A DNA stretch of 5,485 bases. Origin: Planctomycetota bacterium (GTDB lineage Bacteria; Planctomycetota; PUPC01). The stretch is taken from the NCBI GenBank assembly GCA_003559755.1, contig PWKM01000035.1:1-5485 (forward strand). Direction: 5' to 3'. Position 1 is the first letter of the stretch, and the number at the start of each line of letters is the position of its first letter. The notes below the pieces were generated by a model. It worked only from the letters and a program-made list of their open reading frames with translations. It was not told the DNA's origin and did not search any database. Of the stretch, positions 1-5,485 are shown one piece after another. The position numbers were made by a program, and so were the translations under genes.

Positions 1-330
1 CCCCCCCGCCGGTCGATCCCCGTCGAGGGCGGCACAAAAATGGTCCGGGCCGTCCGGCCCGGGGCGTTCGGTACGAACCGGCGAGACCGGGCTTCGATCC
101 GCGCCCTCGTTTTCATACAACGGGGGCCATCGCCAAACTGCGACCGTCTGTCCGACCGGAACGCGATGGAGCGGCTGCTGGAGCATTCGTTCGATGCCGC
201 CGAGCGGCCCCGGCTCAACCTCGATGCGTGCATCAGCGTGGCCCGGTCCGCCCCGGCCTGGCAGATGACGATCGGGCCGCTCGAGGGAGCCGTCGAGTTT
301 ATTCTGGGCCGGATCGAGGAGGCCCCGTGA
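1..330 (+). CDS. HPr-kinase-like protein (PEP-carboxykinase fold), C-terminal fragment
   Basis: The reading frame is open from the first base and ends at TGA 328-330, so only the last 109 residues are visible and the start lies outside. The run ALVFIQRGPSPNCDRLS, then MERLLEHSF, then SAPAWQMTIGPLEGAVEFIL resembles the C-terminal part of HprK-related serine kinases: a hydrophobic strand ending in a 'leeG' turn, a helix with LLxxSF, and a final 'PxxxLxxG' strand. The P-loop and catalytic residues would lie upstream and cannot be checked. Relatives of this kinase group phosphorylate peptides in some lasso peptide pathways (paeninodin type), which fits the small protein encoded two genes downstream. 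The stop overlaps the GTG start of the methyltransferase gene, indicating translational coupling. The assignment rests on remembered family pattern only; another protein with a similar tail is possible. ATG 40 is an internal codon, not the likely start. Confidence 0.6.
   Translation, partial: PPRRSIPVEGGTKMVRAVRPGAFGTNRRDRASIRALVFIQRGPSPNCDRLSDRNAMERLLEHSFDAAERPRLNLDACISVARSAPAWQMTIGPLEGAVEFILGRIEEAP
316..322 (+). promoter_or_regulatory. Strong Shine-Dalgarno that sets the methyltransferase start
   Basis: GAGGAGG lies within the last codons of the upstream kinase-like gene and ends 4 bases before GTG 327-329. That GTG overlaps the upstream stop as GTGA. This is a better start than ATG 228, which would overlap the kinase-like gene by about 100 bases and add a low-complexity, shadow-like N-terminus. 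Confidence 0.7.
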
Positions 331-1463
331 TTACTCGCTATCGGGATATGGCCGGCGATGAGGTGCGGGTCAACGCGTTCCGCAGGGCGATAGAGGCGGT
401 TGTTCGTCCTGGCGACGTGGTCGCCGACATCGGCTGCGGGCTGGGCACCTACGCCATCTTCGCCTGCCGAGCGGGGGCGGCGAAGGTGTACGCGGTCGAG
501 CGCGAGGACATCATCCTGACGGCCCGGCGGATCGCCGAGGGGAACGGATGCTCGGACCGAATCGAGTTCATCCGGGCGGACGCGACCTCCCTGACCTTCG
601 CCGAGCCGGCCGACGTGCTCATCACCGAAGACTTCGCCGTCACGTTCGTCGATCCGTCCAGCGAACGTCTGCTCCGACACGCCAGAACACGCCTGCTGAA
701 GACGTCCGGCCGGTTGGTCCCCCAATCGGTATCCCTGTGGGCCGCCCCCGTGTCGCACCCCGATTTGTACAGGCGGATCGACCTGTGGGCGGACGATCAG
801 CAGGCGTATGGGATCGACTTCTCGGCCGCACGGGAGCCGGCGATGAATACCGTTCACAAGGCGGGCCTGCGGGCCGAGCACCTGTTGGGCAAACCGAAGG
901 AACTGCACCGGATCGACCTGCAGCGGGGCCCGGAACACGCGTTCGACGCCGCCGTCCGCTGCCGCGCCCGGGCCGCATGCGACGTGCATGGGGTCGCCGT
1001 CTGGTTCGAGGCACAGCTTGCTCCCGGCGTTCGGCTGTCCAACGCGCCCGGCGCCCCGCCCACTCTGTGGGGTCAGGGTTTCCTGCCGCTCGCCCGGCCG
1101 ATCAGGGCGAGGGAGAACGGCCTCATCGAGATGCACATTGCGGCGCGGATCGGCCCCGCCGCAGAGCGGGCCTGGTGGCAGTGGGAGGTAACATCCGGCC
1201 GCGAGAGTGCGGACGGGACGACTTTCCGGGCGTTCCCCACCTCGCAGGCGGACCTTGCCGCCGGATCGGTCGATGCGCGGCCGGGCCTCTCGCCCGATGG
1301 GCAAATGACCGCTTCTATCTTGCGAATCCTGGCGCAGGGGGGTACAATAAATGAAGCAGCAGAGGTTCTATGTCGGGAATTCCCCGACGCGTTTACAACC
1401 GTTCGCGACGCACTGGGCCGGGCGGGTGCCGTGGCCCGGCGTTACGGACATCGGCCGGAGTGA
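327..1463 (+). CDS. PRMT-like SAM-dependent methyltransferase with PqqD-like C-terminal domain
   Basis: 378 residues from GTG 327 (frame mate ATG 348 is a less likely alternative). Residues about 30-61 form the Rossmann SAM site: VADIGCGLGTYAIFACRAGA (32-51) is motif I, followed by KVYAVE with the ribose-binding acid E58. The layout afterwards matches the protein arginine methyltransferase fold: VLITED (E101) where PRMTs have the first Glu of the double-E loop, LLKTSGRLVPQSVSLWAAPV, and a C-terminal beta barrel containing PTLWGQGFLPL. Two PRMT hallmarks are altered: the second Glu of the double-E loop is not at its expected place (D109-P110), and the THW loop reads T246-L247-W248. Residues about 322-374 form a helical winged unit like the second half of PqqD, the leader-binding fold of RiPP enzymes. 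I infer methylation or recognition of a peptide rather than protein arginine methylation; the exact substrate is unknown. It is coupled to the kinase-like gene upstream and sits 4 bases from the small gene downstream. Confidence 0.8.
   Translation: MITRYRDMAGDEVRVNAFRRAIEAVVRPGDVVADIGCGLGTYAIFACRAGAAKVYAVEREDIILTARRIAEGNGCSDRIEFIRADATSLTFAEPADVLITEDFAVTFVDPSSERLLRHARTRLLKTSGRLVPQSVSLWAAPVSHPDLYRRIDLWADDQQAYGIDFSAAREPAMNTVHKAGLRAEHLLGKPKELHRIDLQRGPEHAFDAAVRCRARAACDVHGVAVWFEAQLAPGVRLSNAPGAPPTLWGQGFLPLARPIRARENGLIEMHIAARIGPAAERAWWQWEVTSGRESADGTTFRAFPTSQADLAAGSVDARPGLSPDGQMTASILRILAQGGTINEAAEVLCREFPDAFTTVRDALGRAGAVARRYGHRPE
1320..1348 (+). promoter_or_regulatory. Candidate sigma-70-type promoter inside the methyltransferase gene
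   Basis: TTGCGA (1320-1325, 4 of 6 matches to the -35 consensus) and TACAAT (1343-1348, 5 of 6 matches to the -10 consensus) are separated by exactly 17 bases in an AT-richer patch of an otherwise GC-rich gene. Transcription would start near 1355, about 110 bases before the small-protein ATG at 1468. This could give the small protein more transcript than the enzymes upstream. It lies within coding sequence, so chance is possible. Confidence 0.35.
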
Positions 1464-1467
1464 GACA

Positions 1468-1656
1468 ATGACCGCTGAGAAACCAGGCCGCAAGCCGCCT
1501 CGCTTCAGCGCATCGAAGCGCGAGTTCCTCAAGAAGATGGCTCTGTTCGGCGTATATTTCGGGCCTGCCATCCGCAGTTTCGAGATGGCCCAGATCTCCT
1601 CCAAACCGACGGGCCCGCCGAAGAAGAAAGAACAACCGACCCAGGGGACGACCTAG
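1468..1656 (+). CDS. 62-residue small protein, candidate modified-peptide precursor
   Basis: I do not recognise a named family. The start is ATG 1468, with GGAG (1457-1460) 7 bases upstream and only 4 bases after the methyltransferase stop; the stop is TAG 1654-1656. The protein has three parts. The N-terminus is basic (residues 1-18). A short hydrophobic segment, MALFGVYFGPAI (24-35), follows SKREFLK (16-22), which matches the Tat consensus SRRxFLK with Lys for the first Arg. The tail (about 44-62) is hydrophilic, with SSKPTG, PPKKKEQP and a Thr-rich end. Y30-F-G-P33-A-I35 fits the YxxPxL/I pattern that PqqD-like domains recognise in lasso-type leaders. Its place between a PqqD-bearing methyltransferase and a nucleotidyltransferase supports a role as their substrate. 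There is no Cys and no clear AxA cleavage site. A small Tat-like secreted or membrane-associated peptide is the alternative. Confidence 0.75.
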   Translation: MTAEKPGRKPPRFSASKREFLKKMALFGVYFGPAIRSFEMAQISSKPTGPPKKKEQPTQGTT

Positions 1657-1664
1657 CTCGACGC

Positions 1665-1694
1665 GCCCCCGGGCAAAACGGACGGGGCCGGCCC
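1665..1694 (+). promoter_or_regulatory. GC-rich inverted repeats after the small-protein gene
   Basis: The 46-base gap before the nucleotidyltransferase gene holds a 5-bp stem GCCCC (1665-1669) / GGGGC (1684-1688) and a perfect 10-base palindrome GGGCCGGCCC (1685-1694). The two cannot form fully at once. They could act as an RNA-stabilising or attenuating hairpin after a precursor gene, but no T-run follows and short palindromes are common at this GC content. Confidence 0.2.
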
Positions 1695-1702
1695 TCGACC
1701 AC

Positions 1703-2851
1703 GTGCAATACCACGCTCATCATACCGACACGCGAGGGCTGATCGCCCGCTTCCTGCATCCCGCCCGCCCTGACGATGAACCTCACCGTGTCTGGGACCA
1801 CCTCCTCTGTGGCGGCCGGCTCTGTCGGTTCCTCCGTGTCCGCCCCTGGCATCGGATCGGGCCGGTACTGGCCGCCCGAGCCGGAGAATCGGGGCTCCCG
1901 GTCCCCCGTTCGCTCGAATCGCGGGCGTCTGCCTGCCGTCTGCGCAACGAACTGTTGAGCCGCGAGTTGGCCGAGGTCCTGGCTCGGCTCGATTCACACG
2001 GCATCCGGCCCTGTCTGATCAAGGGGGCCGCCTCGTTTGCCCAGCCGAGACAGCCCGGTTACCTGCCGGCGGCACAGCGGCCGATGGAAGACCTGGACCT
2101 CGTCGTCAGGCCGGAACACGGCGAGCAGGCCCGCGAGGTGGTCGGCGAGCTCGATCGCCTCTGCGAATCGGGCAGCCAGCCGATCGACTTCCGACTCGAT
2201 GCCCCCGCCCTGATCGACGTCCACGTCTGGTCGCCCGACAGCCCCGCACTCGGGTTCCTGCCGCTCGAGTCGTTTTTTGATCGTGCATTGCAGGGGACGG
2301 TTGACGGCCGGGAAGCCACGGTGCTTCGTCCGGAGCACTATCTCCAGCTCCGGCTCGCCCAGAACGTGATTCGTCAACATGCGTTCGTCGATTTCTCGCT
2401 GGTCCAGTTGCACGAGCTGGCCGGCATCCTTGACGAGCGGGGGTGCGTTGTGGACTGGAATGCGGTGCGCAGCATCGGCCTGATGCACGGCGTGTCCCGT
2501 GTCTTCTACGCCGTCCTGCTCCGGCTGCACGACGAGTTTGGCCGGTCGCTTCCGGCCGGTGCGGTCCCGCAGATCGAGCTGGGTCCGGCGCGACGTGTGC
2601 AAAGCCAGCTTGATCGGCTGGCCGGGGTGTCGGGGCAGATGTATGGTGCGGCCAGCCGCCACGCCCTCATCGCCGCCACGCCCGGCGACAGCATCGAGCA
2701 CGTCAACCGGGCTATCGAGGAACTCGTTGTCCGACCGGCGGACGACGTGCGGGCAGACGGCCCGCTGGCACAGGTGCTTCGCCCGCTGCGGACCGCCGGG
2801 CTGCACCTCCTGTTCCATTGTCGCCGCGTGTTGAACGAGTGGCGATTATGA
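1703..2851 (+). CDS. NTP_transf_5-type nucleotidyltransferase family protein
   Basis: 382 residues from GTG 1703, the first start-like codon in the frame. No clear Shine-Dalgarno precedes it, so the start is the least certain part. The core begins at about residue 85. CLIKGAA (K107, G108) is the Lys-Gly motif. MEDLDLVVRPEHGEQA gives the metal-binding D130-x-D132. LIDVHVW gives a third acidic residue, D172, with H174. A helical part follows (RPEHYLQLRLAQNVIRQHAF, then LHELAGIL), as in PF14907-like proteins, which usually read '.. DLALLL' there. The motif set is intact, so an active enzyme is likely. Relatives occur with HprK-like kinases in lasso peptide clusters; in pseudomycoidin biosynthesis such an enzyme was reported to glycosylate the peptide. 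The expected role here, by inference, is nucleotidyl or glycosyl transfer to the small protein encoded just upstream. It is the last gene of the plus-strand block. Confidence 0.75.
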   Translation: MQYHAHHTDTRGLIARFLHPARPDDEPHRVWDHLLCGGRLCRFLRVRPWHRIGPVLAARAGESGLPVPRSLESRASACRLRNELLSRELAEVLARLDSHGIRPCLIKGAASFAQPRQPGYLPAAQRPMEDLDLVVRPEHGEQAREVVGELDRLCESGSQPIDFRLDAPALIDVHVWSPDSPALGFLPLESFFDRALQGTVDGREATVLRPEHYLQLRLAQNVIRQHAFVDFSLVQLHELAGILDERGCVVDWNAVRSIGLMHGVSRVFYAVLLRLHDEFGRSLPAGAVPQIELGPARRVQSQLDRLAGVSGQMYGAASRHALIAATPGDSIEHVNRAIEELVVRPADDVRADGPLAQVLRPLRTAGLHLLFHCRRVLNEWRL

Positions 2852-2856
2852 GCGGT

Positions 2857-2873
2857 CGCCGATGGGATCGGCG
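2857..2873. terminator. Hairpin between convergent genes, possible two-way terminator
   Basis: CGCCGAT (2857-2863), a GGG loop and ATCGGCG (2867-2873) form a perfect 7-bp stem. It lies in the 30-base gap between the nucleotidyltransferase stop (2851) and the CorC-like stop (2882), where both transcripts must end. There is no T-run on either strand, so it is not a canonical intrinsic terminator. Confidence 0.4.
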
Positions 2874-2881
2874 TATCGGGG

Positions 2882-4126
2882 CTACTCTTCGATCCGAAGC
2901 CCGCGGCGAACGGTGATCCTCACGCTCTGGACCCGCCTCGGGTCCGAGCCGAGCACTTGTATGACGGTCCCGTCAACCTTGTGCCGGTCGCCCGGCCGCG
3001 GTACTCGGCCCATCGCATACAGCAGATATCCGCCGACGGTATCGTAGTCGTCCCGCTCCGGGAGGTCGGCCCCGAAATCGTCGTTCAGCAGGCGGACCGG
3101 GGTTCGTCCGTCGGCCTGCAGGGTGTGCTTTGTCAGGACCTTGACGGTCGGTTCGCGGGGCGGATCGTCCTGATCCCTGATCTCGCCGACGATCAGGTCG
3201 GTGATGTCCGCGATGGTGACCAGTCCTGCGGTCCCGCCGTACTCATCGACAACGATACACAGGGTCGTCTCGCGCTTCTGGAAATGGCGGAGTAGGCCGC
3301 TGATCGGCATGGTCTCGGGCACGAACGACGCCGGCCGGATCAGCTTTTCGATGGTCGTGGGCTCATCGCCCTCGGCGGCCAGTGCGGCGACCAGATCGCG
3401 CACATAGAGGATACCGACGATCTGGTCGCGAGTGCCGCGATAGACCGGCAGGCGGGAATGGCCCGACTCGATGGCGGCGTGGATGGTTTCGTCAAGCGGG
3501 CTGTTCAGTGCGGCGAAGGTGATATCGGGCCGTTGGGTCATGATCTCGGCCACGTCGCAATCGCGCAGCTCGATGATATTCTCGATCATATCGGCCTGAT
3601 CACCGTGGATATGGCCCTCCCTCTCGCCTTCCGTAACGGCGGACAGGATATCCTCCGCCGCCTCCTGTTCTTCTTCCAATGCCGGCTCGCCGGAGCTGCT
3701 CCGGAGAAGAGCGCCGAGATGCATCAGGCCGGCGGCCAGCGGCTGGAACGGGAGGGTGAGGGTGAAGACGATGGGGAGCATGGCAAGCAGGGCGCGTTCG
3801 GGCGATCTGGCGACGATGAGCCGGGGCAGGATTTCGGCCAGGCCCACCACCAGGACCAGCGCCCACAGCAGGACGGTCCACATCGAGTGGCCCGCCTCCA
3901 GAAGGTGCCCGGCGAGGGCCACCATCGCGCCGGCCTCGAATGTCGCCCGGGCGATGATTGCCGCGAGTGCGAGGTGCTCGTGCCTGGCGAGCAGCCGGTC
4001 GAGCCGCCGCCGCCGGTCCCCCTCGAGCATACTGTCGATCTGCGCCCACGAGGCCTCGGCGATGGCGTGGTCTGCGGCCGCGCACAAGGCCGCGAGGGCG
4101 AGCAGAAGAGCGATGGTTGCGGCCAT
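2882..4126 (-). CDS. DUF21/CBS/CorC-type membrane protein (HlyC/CorC, CNNM family)
   Basis: 414 residues; ATG 4126-4124 with GGGAG (4138-4134) 7 bases upstream; stop TAG. Residues 1-140 are a DUF21 membrane region with hydrophobic segments at about 3-22, 52-73, 82-105 and 112-140. An acidic linker (148-170) leads to a CBS pair: the first at about 190-250 (IMTQRPDI, then HSRLPVYRGTRDQIVGILYV), the second at about 262-316 (LCIVVDEYGGTAGLVTIADI). The CorC_HlyC domain fills about 327-407 (DYDTVGGYLLYAMGRVPRPG). The family works in Mg2+/Co2+ homeostasis at the inner membrane, with the CBS pair sensing adenine nucleotides. Two DUF21 signatures look weak: the Asn-containing GNN segment is replaced by IIARATFEAG (57-66), and GEIxPK reads AEILPR (97-102). 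The acidic run after the second CBS is TIADITDLIVGEI where EDxxEEIVGEI is usual. It follows ybeY by 14 bases and is likely co-transcribed. Confidence 0.9.
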   Translation of the reverse strand: MAATIALLLALAALCAAADHAIAEASWAQIDSMLEGDRRRRLDRLLARHEHLALAAIIARATFEAGAMVALAGHLLEAGHSMWTVLLWALVLVVGLAEILPRLIVARSPERALLAMLPIVFTLTLPFQPLAAGLMHLGALLRSSSGEPALEEEQEAAEDILSAVTEGEREGHIHGDQADMIENIIELRDCDVAEIMTQRPDITFAALNSPLDETIHAAIESGHSRLPVYRGTRDQIVGILYVRDLVAALAAEGDEPTTIEKLIRPASFVPETMPISGLLRHFQKRETTLCIVVDEYGGTAGLVTIADITDLIVGEIRDQDDPPREPTVKVLTKHTLQADGRTPVRLLNDDFGADLPERDDYDTVGGYLLYAMGRVPRPGDRHKVDGTVIQVLGSDPRRVQSVRITVRRGLRIEE

Positions 4127-4140
4127 CCGCTAGCTCCCGG

Positions 4141-4602
4141 TCAGTTCTGTTCCCGCTCGGCGGGCTCCCACAGGCCGCGAACGTCGTAGCCGAGCCCGGC
4201 CAGGACCTGCTGTTCCCGGTCGCGCATCTCGGCCGCCTGGTCGGGCGTCCGGTCGTCCAGCCCGGCGATGTGGAGCGCTCCGTGTGTGATGTAAAGTGCC
4301 AGCTCGACCTGTGGATCGATCCCGCGCCGGTGGGCCTCGTCGCGGGCCCGCTCGGTCGAAACGACGATCTCGCCTGCGCATTCGTCGTCGGTCGACGCCG
4401 GCTCCTCGAAGGCGAAGGCGAGCACGTCGGTCGTCCCCTCGCGGCCGAGATGCGCCCGGTTCATATCGGTCATCCGGTCGTCATCGACGAACACCAGGCT
4501 GTATCCGCCGGGGCGGTCCTTCAACGTGGTCCGGACGATGCGTCGCATCGCATCGCGCGGGATGGTGAGCACGGTCTGGAGGTCGGTGATGTCGATATTC
4601 AC
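4141..4602 (-). CDS. ybeY: Endoribonuclease YbeY, rRNA maturation factor
   Basis: 153 residues, the family's usual length. The start is GTG 4602-4600, overlapping the upstream stop as GTGA, with an AGGA-rich Shine-Dalgarno (in GGAGAGGA) about 10 bases before. Conserved parts visible are LVFVDDDRMTDMNRAHLG, TTDVLAF (57-63), the AGEIVVS strand (76-82) and the metal motif THGALHIAGLDD (106-117). YbeY is a cytoplasmic metal-dependent RNase that helps mature the 16S rRNA 3' end and removes defective ribosomes. The zinc ligands are normally H-x3-H-x5-H; here H107 and H111 are present but the third is D117. The Arg that follows 'NxxY' in E. coli (R59) aligns with L52. Asp can bind zinc, so activity is plausible. 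Position between pgpH and a corC-like gene matches the common gene order and strengthens the call. Confidence 0.93.
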   Translation of the reverse strand: MNIDITDLQTVLTIPRDAMRRIVRTTLKDRPGGYSLVFVDDDRMTDMNRAHLGREGTTDVLAFAFEEPASTDDECAGEIVVSTERARDEAHRRGIDPQVELALYITHGALHIAGLDDRTPDQAAEMRDREQQVLAGLGYDVRGLWEPAEREQN

Positions 4603-5485
4603 ACCGGTGCGGTCCTCTCCTCGGCGGGCGCGTTTGGAGTGCGGTCAGTTGCGCCCGGTGTGCCCGGATATGCCACCCGGCTGTGAAAGATCGCGGTGAG
4701 CACCCGGACGAAGGACTGTTGGATGCGGGTCAGGTCGGCGAAGGTGAGCGGGCAATCGTCCAACTGCCCGTCGAGCAGTCTTCCCATGGAGAGCTTGTGG
4801 ACGAAGGCCTCGAGTCGGGCGGGCGAGGGGTCGGGCAGGGTGCGCGAGGCGGCCTCGACGGTGTCGGCCAGCATGATGATGGCGGCCTCCCGTGTGCGCG
4901 GTTTCGGGCCTGGGTATCGGAAAGACTCTTCGGGGACGGCGTCGCCGTTCTCGTCCTTGCTGCGGTGGTAGAAGAACTCCATCAGCGAGGTGCCGTGGTG
5001 CTGCTCGATGATATCGACGATGGCGGGCGGCAGGTTCCGCTCCTCGGCCATCTCGGCCCCGTCCTTGACGTGGGCCCCGATGATGAGGGCGCTCATGCTC
5101 GGCGACAGGGCGTCGTGCCGACTGGCCTGGGTGCCCTCGTTCTCCGAGAAGTAATCCGGTTTCTGGAGCTTGCCGATGTCGTGGAAGTAAGAGCCGACAC
5201 GAGCGATGAGCGGATCGGCCCCCACGGCCTCGGCGGCCGTCTCGGCCAGACTGCCCACGACGAGACTGTGGTGGTATGTGCCGGGCGCATGGAGCCCGAG
5301 CTGCCGCATCAGCGGCTGGTTCAGGTCCGACAGCTCGAGCAAGCTGATCTCGGTATTGACGTTGAACAGGTACTCGATGATGGGGAGCACGGCGGTGAGG
5401 AGTGCGCCGGTGATAATCCCGTTGATGACCGCCCATACCCCCTGGCGGGTGAGCTCCTGCCCGAGTGCCAGCTCGCCGCCGATCG
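4599..5485 (-). CDS. pgpH: PgpH-type 7TM-HD phosphodiesterase, C-terminal part
   Basis: The frame is open to the right edge, so the N-terminus (extracellular 7TMR-HDED domain and most membrane helices) lies outside; 294 residues are visible. Fragment residues about 15-36 are the last membrane helix, followed by the family's linker FNVNTEISLLELSDLNQPL. The HD domain carries YHHS (H71, H72), the HDIGK dyad (H101, D102; bases 5183-5169), H138 in GAHVKDG, H162-H163 in EQHHGTS and D207 in MLADTVEA, so the metal set looks complete. PgpH-type enzymes sit in the inner membrane and hydrolyse c-di-AMP on the cytoplasmic side. The tail after about 275 is Pro/Ala/Thr-rich and of no known function. GTG 5390 is an internal Val in the membrane helix, not a start. 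The gene heads the visible operon and overlaps ybeY by 4 bases; phoH is often found just upstream in such operons. Confidence 0.92.
   Translation of the reverse strand, partial: IGGELALGQELTRQGVWAVINGIITGALLTAVLPIIEYLFNVNTEISLLELSDLNQPLMRQLGLHAPGTYHHSLVVGSLAETAAEAVGADPLIARVGSYFHDIGKLQKPDYFSENEGTQASRHDALSPSMSALIIGAHVKDGAEMAEERNLPPAIVDIIEQHHGTSLMEFFYHRSKDENGDAVPEESFRYPGPKPRTREAAIIMLADTVEAASRTLPDPSPARLEAFVHKLSMGRLLDGQLDDCPLTFADLTRIQQSFVRVLTAIFHSRVAYPGTPGATDRTPNAPAEERTAPV

Noticed and set aside
228..326. N-terminal extension of the methyltransferase from ATG 228
   Set aside because: It would overlap the kinase-like gene by about 100 bases and reads like an out-of-frame shadow. GTG 327 has a strong Shine-Dalgarno and an overlap-type start.
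1351..1467. Longer form of the small protein (101 residues) from ATG 1351
   Set aside because: It lies inside the methyltransferase gene in another frame, has no good ribosome site, and the extra residues look like shadow translation. ATG 1468 has GGAG at proper spacing.
1612..1632. Classic lasso peptide core with a Gly49-Glu55 seven-residue ring
   Set aside because: The Thr sits at -1 instead of the usual -2, the Pro-Pro-Lys-Lys-Lys ring is atypical, and no lasso cyclase or B2 protease is visible. It cannot be supported without the left flank.
1994..2818. 274-residue minus-strand open frame opposite the nucleotidyltransferase gene
   Set aside because: It is antisense to a gene with clear family motifs and shows no recognisable domain; long antisense frames are common at high GC.
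2848..2916. 22-codon frame starting at ATG 2848, overlapping the nucleotidyltransferase stop as ATGA
   Set aside because: It is very short, runs into the convergent CorC-like gene and has no recognisable content.
3458..4189. 243-residue plus-strand open frame opposite the CorC-like gene
   Set aside because: It is antisense to a clear DUF21-CBS-CorC protein and has low-complexity Gly/Glu/Gln/Arg composition with no domain.
4645..5436. Arg/Pro/His-rich open frame in another minus-strand frame over pgpH
   Set aside because: Its composition is typical of shadow translation of GC-rich DNA, and the pgpH frame carries the complete HD motif set.

Overview
The window is a dense, GC-rich bacterial segment with two gene blocks that converge near position 2865. 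No stretch longer than about 50 bases lacks a gene. The organism cannot be named from this sequence alone. The high GC, the PgpH-YbeY-CorC order, the aberrant YbeY zinc site and the unusual kinase/methyltransferase/nucleotidyltransferase set would fit a Planctomycetota-like or other environmental Gram-negative genome. That is a weak inference.

Left block, plus strand, 1-2851: four tightly packed genes. They are the C-terminal end of a protein resembling HPr-kinase-like (PEP-carboxykinase fold) kinases (1-330); a PRMT-like SAM methyltransferase with a PqqD-like C-terminal domain (327-1463); a 62-residue small protein with a leader-like sequence (1468-1656); and an NTP_transf_5-type nucleotidyltransferase (1703-2851). 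The first two overlap as GTGA, and the small gene follows after 4 bases. Relatives of the kinase and the nucleotidyltransferase are known tailoring enzymes in some lasso peptide pathways, and PqqD-like domains bind RiPP leader peptides. The small protein carries a YxxPxI motif overlapping a Tat-like SKREFLK motif, so it is the obvious candidate substrate. I read this as a possible, perhaps undescribed, peptide-modification cassette. It is cut by the left window edge, and no cyclase, protease or transporter is visible. A candidate promoter inside the end of the methyltransferase gene could express the small protein separately.

Right block, minus strand, 5485-2882: a housekeeping operon read right to left. 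It contains the C-terminal part of a PgpH-type 7TM-HD phosphodiesterase (4599-5485, cut by the right edge), the rRNA-maturation endonuclease YbeY (4141-4602) and a DUF21-CBS-CorC membrane protein (2882-4126). The pgpH-ybeY pairing is a common conserved order, often preceded by phoH, which would lie outside the window. PgpH hydrolyses c-di-AMP, YbeY acts in rRNA processing and quality control, and CorC-like proteins act in divalent cation homeostasis. YbeY and the CorC-like protein both lack some family-typical residues.

The two blocks are separated by 30 bases holding a perfect 7-bp hairpin. This marks the right boundary of the putative cassette.
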